From positions 1-34,118 of the forward strand of contig DLAA01000121.1 in the NCBI GenBank assembly GCA_002493835.1: a stretch of DNA of 34,118 nucleotides, given 5' to 3'. The position numbers and the translations under genes were made by a program. Source of the stretch: Lachnospiraceae bacterium UBA7060 (GTDB lineage: Bacteria > Bacillota > Clostridia > Lachnospirales > Lachnospiraceae). How positions within the stretch are numbered: the stretch's first letter is position 1; every line of letters starts with the position of its first letter. Below, one piece after another: positions 1-6,862 of this stretch. The notes under the pieces were generated by a model. It searched no databases, was not told the origin of the DNA, and saw nothing but the letters and a program-made list of their open reading frames with translations.

Positions 1-34
1 TTAAAGAGGATGTATAAAAAATAGGACATTGGGC

Positions 35-65
35 GGCACGGATTCTTTCCGTGCCCGTTTCTTTT
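35..65 (+). terminator. Hairpin with T-rich tail before the transposase gene
   Basis: GGCACGGA (35-42) pairs perfectly with TCCGTGCC (48-55) around a 5-base loop and is followed by CGTTTCTTTT. It ends directly before the transposase ribosome site GGAGGG (66-71). It looks like a weak intrinsic terminator or a translation-limiting stem that would keep transcription entering from outside from producing transposase, a known strategy of other insertion sequences. The role is inferred. Confidence 0.5.
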
Positions 66-79
66 GGAGGGATGATTTC

Positions 80-1114
80 ATGGGGAAGCACTTAACTAAA
101 AATGATAGGATAAAGATGGAAACAATGCTTAATTCCGGCCATAAGGTAACGGAGATTGCGGCGTATTTGCACGTCCACAGAAGCACTATATACCGGGAAA
201 TGAAAAGGGGAGAATATACACATAGAAATAGTGACTATACCGAGGAAGTGAGGTATAGTAGCGATTTGGGGCAAAAGAACCATGATTGGAACGCCCAGGG
301 AAAGGGGCGCAGCCTTAAAATTGGGAATGATATGCCTTTAGCTGAATACATAGAGAATAAAATCGTAAATGATAAATATAGCCCGGAAGCCGCATTGGCA
401 GCAGTAGCCCAAAGTGGGATTGAGTTTAAGACCTCTATTAGCGTGAGGACTTTATACAGATATATAGACAATGGCATTTTCCTTAAATTAACCAATAAGG
501 ACCTGCCGATAAAGGGGAAGAGGAAAAAGCACAATAAGAAAGTAAAGGTGCAGAAAAGGGCATCCGCCGGGGAAAGCATAGAGAACCGCCCGGAGGAAGT
601 AAAGGACCGGGGAACCTTTGGACATTGGGAAATGGACACGGTAAAGGGAAAGCAGGGCATTACAAAATCATGTATGCTTGTATTAACGGAGCGCAAGACC
701 AGGGATGAAATCATCATTAAGATGCCGGACCAAAAGGCGGCAAGCGTAGTGGAAGCCCTGGACCGGCTAGAAAGGAAATGGGGGGATATGTTCCCTAAAG
801 TCTTTAGAAGCATCACCGTGGATAATGGGGTGGAGTTTGCGGACTATGAGGGGTTAGAACGGTCCGTATTGCGTGATGGGGAAAAGCGGACCTTTCTTTT
901 CTATTGTCATCCATATAGCAGTTGGGAGAGGGGCACAAACGAGAATAGTAACCGCCTTATCCGCCGTCACATACCAAAAGGGGAGGATTTCGAGGAAAAG
1001 CAGGATAAGGACATAGAGTATATAGAAACCTGGATAAACAACTACCCCAGGGGGATTTTGGGTTTTAAGACTTCCGCCCAACTCTTTGAAGAGGAAATCA
1101 AGAACCTAGCCTAA
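80..1114 (+). CDS. IS30-family transposase
   Basis: A 344-residue DDE transposase that cuts and joins the ends of its own element. The N-terminus has a helix-turn-helix (about residues 5-42, ending in STIYREMKRG). The catalytic core shows WEMDTVKG (D186), TVDNGVEF (D248) and GTNENSNR (E288). The spacing between D248 and E288 is a few residues longer than in many family members because of an insertion around 257-271 (EGLERSVLRDGEKRT). The start at 80 is chosen because GGAGGG (66-71) lies 8 bases before it; the longer frame from 29 has no ribosome site and would run through the hairpin. No frameshift or stop is seen, so the enzyme looks intact. The family call is firm. Confidence 0.93.
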   Translation: MGKHLTKNDRIKMETMLNSGHKVTEIAAYLHVHRSTIYREMKRGEYTHRNSDYTEEVRYSSDLGQKNHDWNAQGKGRSLKIGNDMPLAEYIENKIVNDKYSPEAALAAVAQSGIEFKTSISVRTLYRYIDNGIFLKLTNKDLPIKGKRKKHNKKVKVQKRASAGESIENRPEEVKDRGTFGHWEMDTVKGKQGITKSCMLVLTERKTRDEIIIKMPDQKAASVVEALDRLERKWGDMFPKVFRSITVDNGVEFADYEGLERSVLRDGEKRTFLFYCHPYSSWERGTNENSNRLIRRHIPKGEDFEEKQDKDIEYIETWINNYPRGILGFKTSAQLFEEEIKNLA

Positions 1115-1181
1115 ATTTTTTCAAAAAGTTGTTGCATAACTATTGACAAAATGCACCGATTATTTAACAGAGAAAAACTAT

Positions 1182-1211
1182 TTGACAGGCGTGCTGTCTT
1201 AATGATAGAAT
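1182..1211 (+). promoter_or_regulatory. Sigma-A promoter of the riboswitch-mntP unit
   Basis: TTGACA (1182-1187), an 18-base spacer and TAGAAT (1206-1211). Transcription would start near 1218, right at the 5' side of the riboswitch. It lies outside the presumed IS end, so mntP keeps its own promoter despite the insertion. Confidence 0.7.
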
Positions 1212-1216
1212 ATCTT

Positions 1217-1346
1217 CAATATAATTCCATGAGGGAGTAGCGAGCGTAAATCGTAGCAAGTCAACATACTGGCCTTTTTGGTCTGGCTTGTTTTAAATTG
1301 CGAGACTCATGTATAGCGGAAACTATACGTGAGGTCTGTATATTTT
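1217..1346 (+). promoter_or_regulatory. yybP-ykoY manganese riboswitch
   Basis: The leader shows the hallmarks of the yybP-ykoY family: the GGGGAGUAG-like box (GAGGGAGTAGC, 1231-1241), a first arm closed by GCAAGTC, a second conserved segment GCGAGACTCA (1300-1309), a variable stem GTATAGCGGAAACTATAC (1311-1328) and a closing GAGGTC (1331-1336). Flanking AATATA and TATATT can form the basal stem P1. This family senses Mn2+ and commonly controls MntP-type exporters; binding stabilises P1 and allows read-through of the terminator that follows. The call rests on visible motifs plus the downstream gene, not on a covariance search. Confidence 0.85.
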
Positions 1347-1356
1347 TAAAATAAAT

Positions 1357-1403
1357 CCCAAGTATAGTTTTTGTATTCAAAACTGTGCTTGGGTTTTTGT
1401 TTT
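1357..1403 (+). terminator. Riboswitch-controlled intrinsic terminator
   Basis: CCCAAGTATAGTTTT (1357-1371) pairs with AAAACTGTGCTTGGG (1379-1393) with two G-U pairs, giving about 15 base pairs, followed by TTTTTGTTTT. It lies between the riboswitch and the mntP ribosome site, so it is the expression platform: off without Mn2+, on when the aptamer binds it. Confidence 0.85.
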
Positions 1404-1443
1404 GCCCGGCAGTATATATTTCAAAACTTAGGAGGAACGAAAG

Positions 1444-2028
1444 ATGGAATGGAATCTATTATTTTTCTTTAACAGTGTACTGCTTGGCGTGGGGCTTGCG
1501 ATGGATGCTTTTTCGGTGTCACTTGCGAACGGGTTGAGTGAACCAGATATGAAAAAGAAAAGAATGTGTGGAATTGCAGGTGTGTTCGCCTTGTTTCAGG
1601 CAGTGATGCCCATGATAGGCTGGGTCTGTGTGCATACAATGATTCAATATTTTGAAAAATTTGAAAAATATATTCCCTGGATTGCGCTGCTTTTATTAGG
1701 ATTTATTGGCGGTAAAATGCTTTTGGAAGGAATTCAAAGCAGCGATAAGGAAATGGAAAAACCTAAGGTAGGTGCAGCAGCTCTTTTTGTACAAGGGGTG
1801 GCGACATCCATAGATGCGTTATCGGTGGGATTTACGATCGCAGAGTATGGGCTTTTCATGGCAATTGTATGTGCCCTTATTATTGCAATGGTAACTTTTG
1901 TTATCAGCATAGCAGGGTTAATAATTGGTAAAAAATTTGGAATAAAATTTGCAAACAAAGCAGCTATACTTGGCGGTGCGATTTTGATTGTGATCGGTCT
2001 CGAAATATTTATAAAAGGCCTATTTTAG
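1444..2028 (+). CDS. mntP: Manganese efflux pump MntP
   Basis: A 194-residue polytopic membrane protein of the MntP (DUF204/YebN) family, which exports Mn2+ and protects cells from manganese overload. The family's two repeated halves are visible, each with an acidic membrane motif: AMDAFSVS (D21) and SIDALSVG (D124). There are about six membrane helices, and the length is typical. The start is set by GGAGG at 1431-1435. The manganese riboswitch and terminator directly upstream independently support the substrate. The stop overlaps the convergent radical-SAM gene by 9 bases, so the two genes share their 3' ends and no separate terminator is present. Confidence 0.95.
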   Translation: MEWNLLFFFNSVLLGVGLAMDAFSVSLANGLSEPDMKKKRMCGIAGVFALFQAVMPMIGWVCVHTMIQYFEKFEKYIPWIALLLLGFIGGKMLLEGIQSSDKEMEKPKVGAAALFVQGVATSIDALSVGFTIAEYGLFMAIVCALIIAMVTFVISIAGLIIGKKFGIKFANKAAILGGAILIVIGLEIFIKGLF

Positions 2029-2901
2029 AAAATCCCAGAGGCTTAACTGTCTGACAGTTTCTTTTTCCTCAAAAGTGTGCAGATATTGAAAAATCTGATC
2101 ATTGTTGTGAATAATTTTGTTTTTATTGCATATTTGATTAAACAGTGTCATCAGACGGCTATTGTCCGGACTTTCAATCATATACTGGTTACCATATGTT
2201 TGTATATATTTTTCTTTTAACTGGGGGAATAGTCGGTCTAACTGTTTATAAAAGTATTCTCGATTTCCTTCGCGGAGTGTCAGCCCCATACCGAAACAGA
2301 TAATGCCATAGACACCTGCTTCTATGCACAGATCCAGAATACCGGAAATATTATCTTCGGTATCATTGATAAACGGTAGAATAGGAGTCAGCCAGACTAC
2401 GGCAGGGATTCCGATATCACGGAGTTTTTTCAGAACTTCAAACCGATTTTTTGTGGTACTTACATTTGGTTCAATTTTTTTGCATAGATCTTCATTGTAA
2501 GTGGTCAATGTCATCTGTACGACGCATTTTGTCCTTTCATTTATTTGTTGTAAAAGGTCTAAATCCCGCAAAATACGGTCGGATTTGGTGATGACTGTGA
2601 ATCCAAATCCATGATCGGATATTAACTGCAGGGCCTTTCTGACATATCCGATTTCCATTTCCAGAGGAATATACGGGTCGGTCATGGAGCCCGTTCCGAT
2701 CATACACTTTTTTCGTTTGTGTGTGAGAGCATATTCTAGCAGATCGATGGCGTTTTCTTTCACTTCAATATCTTCAAAGTCGTGCTCCATATGGTAGCAT
2801 TTGCTTCTGGAATCACAGTAGATACAGCCATGGGAGCAGCCACGGTATAAATTCATTCCATTAGTTGAGGATAATATCCCCTTTGCTGTCACAAAGTGCA
2901 T
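2020..2901 (-). CDS. SPL-family (SplB-like) radical SAM protein
   Basis: A 293-residue protein with the radical SAM cysteine motif C22-SHG-C26-IY-C29, which would hold the [4Fe-4S] cluster that cleaves S-adenosylmethionine. The sequence around it (NLYRGCSHGCIYCDSR) and the later GTGSMTDPYIPLE segment are characteristic of the COG1533 group that includes spore photoproduct lyase. True SplB is longer and tied to sporulation, so this is a family-level call; the substrate is unknown. AAGGAG lies about 8 bases before the ATG at 2901, and a good promoter sits at 2961-2989. The gene is convergent with mntP, overlapping it by 9 bases. I see no functional link to manganese. Confidence 0.87.
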   Translation of the reverse strand: MHFVTAKGILSSTNGMNLYRGCSHGCIYCDSRSKCYHMEHDFEDIEVKENAIDLLEYALTHKRKKCMIGTGSMTDPYIPLEMEIGYVRKALQLISDHGFGFTVITKSDRILRDLDLLQQINERTKCVVQMTLTTYNEDLCKKIEPNVSTTKNRFEVLKKLRDIGIPAVVWLTPILPFINDTEDNISGILDLCIEAGVYGIICFGMGLTLREGNREYFYKQLDRLFPQLKEKYIQTYGNQYMIESPDNSRLMTLFNQICNKNKIIHNNDQIFQYLHTFEEKETVRQLSLWDFLK

Positions 2902-2960
2902 TTCATTTCTCCTTACCTTACATATGATAGGTGTATTCCATATGAAAAAACGATAATACC

Positions 2961-2989
2961 ATTATAAAGAAAAGTATTTGTTTTGTCGA
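2961..2989 (-). promoter_or_regulatory. Sigma-A promoter for the radical SAM gene
   Basis: On the minus strand TCGACA (2989-2984), a 17-base spacer and TATAAT (2966-2961), giving a leader of about 55 bases before the ATG at 2901. Confidence 0.65.
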
Positions 2990-3103
2990 TGATATTTTGG
3001 GATGAAGGTGTAGAAATACAGAATGTTTGGCAGTGAGGAAACAGGCAGCAGGAGTGTTTGATTCTGCTTTGTGAAAGGAAACGTGCAGAAAAATAAAAAA
3101 GAG

Positions 3104-3132
3104 AGGACAAAACGTCTAAATGATGATAGAAT
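3104..3132 (+). promoter_or_regulatory. Possible promoter for the HD-GYP gene
   Basis: AGGACA (3104-3109), 17 bases, TAGAAT (3127-3132), about 30 bases before the start codon. The -35 box is poor, so this is a tentative call. Confidence 0.35.
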
Positions 3133-3163
3133 GTCTTTATAAAGTCGAAAGGGTAATTTAGCA

Positions 3164-4435
3164 ATGAGCGTTATCAGCAGCAAGGATGTCAACGAGATTA
3201 TCAGAAAAACTCTCGGCATTATTAATAACAAGATCATGAATCACGGGGAGATTACCGGATACATTTTATATAAAATGATGGAGTATGAGTATACATATAC
3301 GGAGCAGAATTATACAGAACAGGAACTGGTGGACTACACCATGCTCGGTATTTTACATGATATTGGCCTCTATAAGGAGGAGAATATCAAGAACGTGTCG
3401 GATTTTGAGACGAAAAATCTCTGGTCGCATTCCATTTATGGGTTTCTTTTTTTGAAATATCTGTCTCCCATTGGAGACAGGGCAGAGATCGTACTTTATC
3501 ATCATCTAGATTATAACCGCTACGGCTTGATACAGAGCCGGTATATACATGTAATTGAGCTTCTGAACCTGGCAGATAAAATGGACACGGTTTTACATTT
3601 GAAAGACGAGAAGATAGAGCCTGACTATTTTGTAAAGTACCGTGATGTTAAATTTTCCGGCGCGGCGTTAGACTTATTCCATAAGGCAGAGAAGTGCTAT
3701 GGAATTACAGAAAATCTGGTGAATGGCAGCTATCATAAAGAACTCGATGTACTTTTGGCAAAGAGAGCGTTTTCGGAACAGTACAAAAGAGGTTTTTTGG
3801 AAATGCTCGTGTACACCATTGATTTTCGAAGTGAGCATACGGTGATTCACACGCTTGCCACAGTGTATTTTGCGGAGCAGCTTGGCAGGCTCGCAAGACT
3901 TTCAGGAAAAGATATGCGTGATCTGCATTACGGTGCACTGCTTCATGATCTGGGAAAGATTGCCATTCCCTTAAATATTTTAGAATCCACAGGGCGGCTG
4001 AGCGACGATGAGATGAAGATTATGAAGGCACACGTGCGGATTACGGAGATGATCTTGGAAGGAGTTGTGGACGACGATGTGCTGCAGATCGCAGTGCGTC
4101 ATCATGAGAAGCTGGATGGAACTGGTTATCACAGAGGCTTGTCTGCGAAAGATTTGACTCTGCCGCAGCAGATCATTGCAGTTGCAGATATTTTGAGCGC
4201 TCTTTATGGGAAACGGAGCTATAAAGAAGCTTTCAGCAAGGAAAAGATTTTGGAGATTATGAATTCAGATGCAGATAAAGGGAAGATTAACCGCAATGTG
4301 GTGACGACTCTCGAGAAAAATTATGATAATATTATCCAGGCGTTTGAGAAGGAGAAGGAAAGCACCATTGGTTTATATCTGAAAATTAAAGAGCAGTACG
4401 CAGCTATGATTGAGCGGTTTGAAAGATTTGGATAA
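3164..4435 (+). CDS. Tandem HD / HD-GYP phosphodiesterase-like protein
   Basis: A 423-residue soluble protein with two metal-dependent HD domains. The first half has GILHDIG (H65, D66), a further H89 and the pair H113-H114. The second is an HD-GYP type domain: LLHDLGK (H261, D262, K265), H290, RHHEKLDGTGYH (H313, H314, D318) and VADILSALYGKRSY (339-353). HD-GYP enzymes usually hydrolyse cyclic di-GMP or related cyclic dinucleotides. Here the signature reads GYH rather than GYP, while the metal-binding histidines and aspartates are kept, so activity is plausible but not assured. No receiver or membrane domain is present. AAAGGG about 10 bases upstream supports the ATG. The DUF362 gene follows after 18 bases and is probably cotranscribed. 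Confidence 0.85.
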   Translation: MSVISSKDVNEIIRKTLGIINNKIMNHGEITGYILYKMMEYEYTYTEQNYTEQELVDYTMLGILHDIGLYKEENIKNVSDFETKNLWSHSIYGFLFLKYLSPIGDRAEIVLYHHLDYNRYGLIQSRYIHVIELLNLADKMDTVLHLKDEKIEPDYFVKYRDVKFSGAALDLFHKAEKCYGITENLVNGSYHKELDVLLAKRAFSEQYKRGFLEMLVYTIDFRSEHTVIHTLATVYFAEQLGRLARLSGKDMRDLHYGALLHDLGKIAIPLNILESTGRLSDDEMKIMKAHVRITEMILEGVVDDDVLQIAVRHHEKLDGTGYHRGLSAKDLTLPQQIIAVADILSALYGKRSYKEAFSKEKILEIMNSDADKGKINRNVVTTLEKNYDNIIQAFEKEKESTIGLYLKIKEQYAAMIERFERFG

Positions 4436-4453
4436 AAAGGAGGATAAAGACAA

Positions 4454-5572
4454 ATGGAACAGGCAAAGGTATATTTTACATCATTTAAAGCGACGGGGCA
4501 TGAAAATCTGCTGCAGAAACTCCATCGGCTGATGAAGACGGCAGGTTTTGAGAGCATTGATTTTACGGATAAGTATGCAGCCATCAAAATTCATTTTGGC
4601 GAGTACGGCAATTTGGCGTTTTTGCGGCCGAACTATGCCAGGGTGGTGGCGGATTATGTGAAAGAGCTGGGCGGAAAACCTTATCTGACAGACTGCAATA
4701 CTCTCTATGTGGGGAGTCGTAAAAATGCCCTCGATCATTTGGAGACAGCTTATGTAAATGGGTTTTCCCCCTATCAGACAGGCTGCCATGTGATCATCGG
4801 CGACGGTTTGAAGGGAACAGATGAGACGCTGGTGCCGATTAATGGAGAATATGTGAAAGAGGCGAAAATCGGGCATGCGATTATGGATGCGGATGTATTC
4901 ATTTCATTGACACACTTTAAAGGGCATGAGATGGCAGGCTTTGGTGGAGCACTTAAAAATATAGGCATGGGCTGCGGCTCCAGGGCAGGTAAGATGGAGC
5001 AGCACTGCGATGGGAAGCCTGAGGTAGATCCTTCACTTTGCGTGGGCTGTGGCGCCTGCGATCGGATTTGTGCCCATGGCGCGCCCGTGATTGAAAATGG
5101 AAAGGCACAGATAGACCATGATAAGTGTGTGGGATGCGGACGGTGCCTTGCAGTGTGTCCAAAAGATGCGATTGAGGCAAGTTTTGAGGATTCCATTGCT
5201 ATGTTGAACTACAAAATGGCGGAGTATGCGCTGGCAGTTTGTAAGGGCAGACCTTGCTTCCATGTATCTTTGATCTGCGATGTATCACCTGACTGCGATT
5301 GTCATTCAGAAAACGACATTCCTATTATTCCCAATGTTGGAATGTTAGCATCCTTTGACCCTGTAGCGCTGGACCAGGCATGCGCAGACCTGTGCAATAA
5401 GATGCCGCCTGTGGAAGGAAGCGTGCTTGGTGAGAACCTGCATAAGCACGGCAACGAGGCAGGGCATGATCACTTTTTTATGACCCATCCCGACACGGAG
5501 TGGCAATCCTGTATCGCTCACGCAGTGAAAATTGGTTTGGGGACGGACCAGTACGAGCTGGTGACAATTTAA
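4454..5572 (+). CDS. DUF362 protein with two [4Fe-4S] ferredoxin motifs
   Basis: A 372-residue cytoplasmic protein of the DUF362 family, common in anaerobes and of unknown reaction. A DUF362 region fills the first 190 residues (THFKGHEMAGFGGALKNIGMGCGSRAGK near 155-182 is typical). It is followed by two ferredoxin-type clusters: C196-C199-C202-C206 and C225-C228-C231-C235. The DUF362 fold then resumes (NVGMLASFDPVALDQACADL). The first cluster is followed by A-H-G rather than the usual proline, which is harmless. A strong ribosome site AAAGGAGG lies 10 bases before the ATG. It likely shares a transcript with the HD-GYP gene. An electron-transfer or redox role is inferred from the clusters only. 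Confidence 0.88.
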   Translation: MEQAKVYFTSFKATGHENLLQKLHRLMKTAGFESIDFTDKYAAIKIHFGEYGNLAFLRPNYARVVADYVKELGGKPYLTDCNTLYVGSRKNALDHLETAYVNGFSPYQTGCHVIIGDGLKGTDETLVPINGEYVKEAKIGHAIMDADVFISLTHFKGHEMAGFGGALKNIGMGCGSRAGKMEQHCDGKPEVDPSLCVGCGACDRICAHGAPVIENGKAQIDHDKCVGCGRCLAVCPKDAIEASFEDSIAMLNYKMAEYALAVCKGRPCFHVSLICDVSPDCDCHSENDIPIIPNVGMLASFDPVALDQACADLCNKMPPVEGSVLGENLHKHGNEAGHDHFFMTHPDTEWQSCIAHAVKIGLGTDQYELVTI

Positions 5573-5586
5573 TCGGTTGAAAATGA

Positions 5587-5706
5587 AAGACCACATGGGA
5601 GCTGGGGCGGGAGATATGGCAGAAAGAACTCATCCATGACAGAAAAAAGTCCATTGGTGACGAACTGGCTTTAGAATTGTTTTCCTTTTTCCGAAATAAA
5701 AGATAA
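5587..5706 (+). pseudogene. Possible gene remnant, C-terminal fragment
   Basis: An open frame of 39 codons without any ATG, lying between an upstream TGA (5584-5586) and TAA (5704-5706). It translates to a protein-like, charged sequence (WELGREIWQKELIHDRKK, then GDELALELFSFFRNKR). It fills most of the gap between the DUF362 gene and the next gene. I do not recognise the family. It may be the tail of a decayed gene or chance. Confidence 0.2.
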
Positions 5707-5769
5707 CATAGGATGAAAGAAAACGAGACAGAAAGCGTAGTAGATCGGACAGAAAGGCGGTTGTTGGTT

Positions 5770-6360
5770 ATGAATATTTCATGGGATCAGACCAGTGGGA
5801 TTTTGCGGAGGATGAATTCTGCAGGCATGTTAAAGAGCACACAGGACAGACTGGAGCGGCAGGAAGAGACCCAAAAACAGGTTGAGTTCTTTGAGAAGCA
5901 GAAGGAGAATCTCAAGAATGTCACTTGCGGGAGTGTGGAGGAGATCGCCGAAAAGTTGAAGATGTTTCAATCTTATGAGGAGCAGATTGCATCCGTGAAG
6001 GCGGCTTATAATCAGGAGCAGCTGTTCCATGTATTAGACGAGTCCACAGAGCGCGGTGAGAAGATCGCGGAGACGGTTGAAGAGATGGAGCCAAAGACAC
6101 CGGAGGAGCGAATGGAAGATCTGGTCGAGGAAGCGCTGGGCATCGAGGATGGAGGCGAACTCGAGGAGATCACAGACAAACTTGAGGAAGCTGTCGAAGA
6201 GATGACGGAGGAGAATCTTGAGACAGTCATCGACGAAGCGGTACAGGATTCAGTGGAGAAAGCGCCTGAAGCGGACACAGAGCTCGCTGCGGCTTCCGAA
6301 GAATTGATTGAGAATCTGCAGGTACCGGAAGGGTATATGCCGTTTGATGTGAGATTGTGA
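5770..6360 (+). CDS. Acidic coiled-coil protein of unknown function
   Basis: A 196-residue soluble protein I cannot assign to a family. The N-terminus (NISWDQTSGILRRMNSAGML) is followed by a charged helical stretch rich in E, Q and K (about 25-90, likely coiled coil). A very acidic repeat-like tail of EE and EL doublets (about 100-185) comes next, and the protein ends in VPEGYMPFDVRL. There is no signal peptide or membrane segment, and one cysteine. The start at 5770 is preferred because AAAGGCGG lies about 10 bases upstream; an ATG at 5713 in the same frame would add 19 residues but has no spaced ribosome site. It stands alone, with no terminator or partner gene evident. Confidence 0.6.
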   Translation: MNISWDQTSGILRRMNSAGMLKSTQDRLERQEETQKQVEFFEKQKENLKNVTCGSVEEIAEKLKMFQSYEEQIASVKAAYNQEQLFHVLDESTERGEKIAETVEEMEPKTPEERMEDLVEEALGIEDGGELEEITDKLEEAVEEMTEENLETVIDEAVQDSVEKAPEADTELAAASEELIENLQVPEGYMPFDVRL

Positions 6361-6862
6361 GGCATCAACTGACTGTTTTTGTGAATGCACTGTTCTTTAC
6401 AGGATCATACGAAGGAGCGCTGTGAGATCTAAATCTACATTTTTTCGGATCTTTCAGAAGCTCCTCTTTTTCTGTGATTTCTTGGTTTATTCTCTTGCCG
6501 CTGGGTTGACCCGGCTCTGCATTTTTCATCTTTGCATCAAGATATGCTTTTATGGCAATGTTCCATAGGGGTGGTAAAGTATGAGAACATGATTTGCTTT
6601 TGGCGATATGCAAACTGTGTGAGAATTGGATTTGCAAGTGAAAAGGACAATTTAACTAAAAAATTTTACAATTTTATAGAAAAAACTAGTCAAATATGAT
6701 ATGATAAAAAACGTAAACATCAACTAATAATAATTTAGATAAATCAACGCGGTCATAGCTGAATTGCTATATCCAGTTTTTCTGTTCTTTCCTTTTATAG
6801 TTGTTCGATTTTGATCAGTTTGTCTATTTTATTAAATTTACAGTTTGAAGATGGGGGCTCAT
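6361..6862. other. Long intergenic region before the chemoreceptor gene
   Basis: About 500 bases without a convincing gene. The first half is of normal composition; on the minus strand it can be read as up to 90 codons (6637-6365) with no good ribosome site or recognisable family. The second half (6650-6840) is strongly AT-rich, with two overlapping TATGAT boxes (6695-6705), which may mark the chemoreceptor promoter though no good -35 is seen, and a small hairpin ATAGC/GCTAT (6753-6768). I looked for a cyclic di-GMP riboswitch, which often precedes chemoreceptor genes in Clostridia, and did not find its motifs. Confidence 0.5.

Larger units (their letters stand above)
1..1149 (+). mobile_element. 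IS30-family insertion sequence, right part
   Basis: The element holds one IS30-type transposase gene followed by an AT-rich right end. After the stop codon at 1114 come a T/A-rich stretch and the sequence GTTGTTGCATAACTATTGAC (about 1129-1148), which resembles the terminal repeat type of clostridial IS30 elements. The mntP promoter begins about 35 bases later, so the element ends somewhere near 1150. No inverted copy of this end is visible at 1-80, so the left end must lie before the window. The exact right boundary and the target duplication cannot be fixed here. Confidence 0.7.

Noticed and set aside
235..816. 193-codon frame on the minus strand within the transposase gene
   Set aside because: It is fully antisense to an intact IS30 transposase with all catalytic residues and has no family resemblance.
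1143..1148. TTGACA in the IS right end as an outward promoter for mntP
   Set aside because: No usable -10 box lies 16-18 bases further on, while a complete promoter exists at 1182-1211.
2913..3237. Two overlapping minus-strand frames of 83 and 91 codons
   Set aside because: They have low-complexity, cysteine- and phenylalanine-rich translations, no ribosome sites, and overlap a promoter and the HD-GYP gene.
6012..6368. 118-codon serine-rich frame antisense to the acidic protein
   Set aside because: The serine richness is the mirror image of the GAG/GAA codon runs on the other strand.
6365..6637. 90-codon minus-strand frame in the long intergenic gap
   Set aside because: The translation has a hydrophilic, somewhat protein-like centre but no ribosome site, promoter or recognisable domain; kept only as a note in the intergenic entry.
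6661..6850. Cyclic di-GMP riboswitch ahead of the chemoreceptor
   Set aside because: The conserved GEMM boxes are absent; only an AT-rich stretch and a small hairpin are seen.
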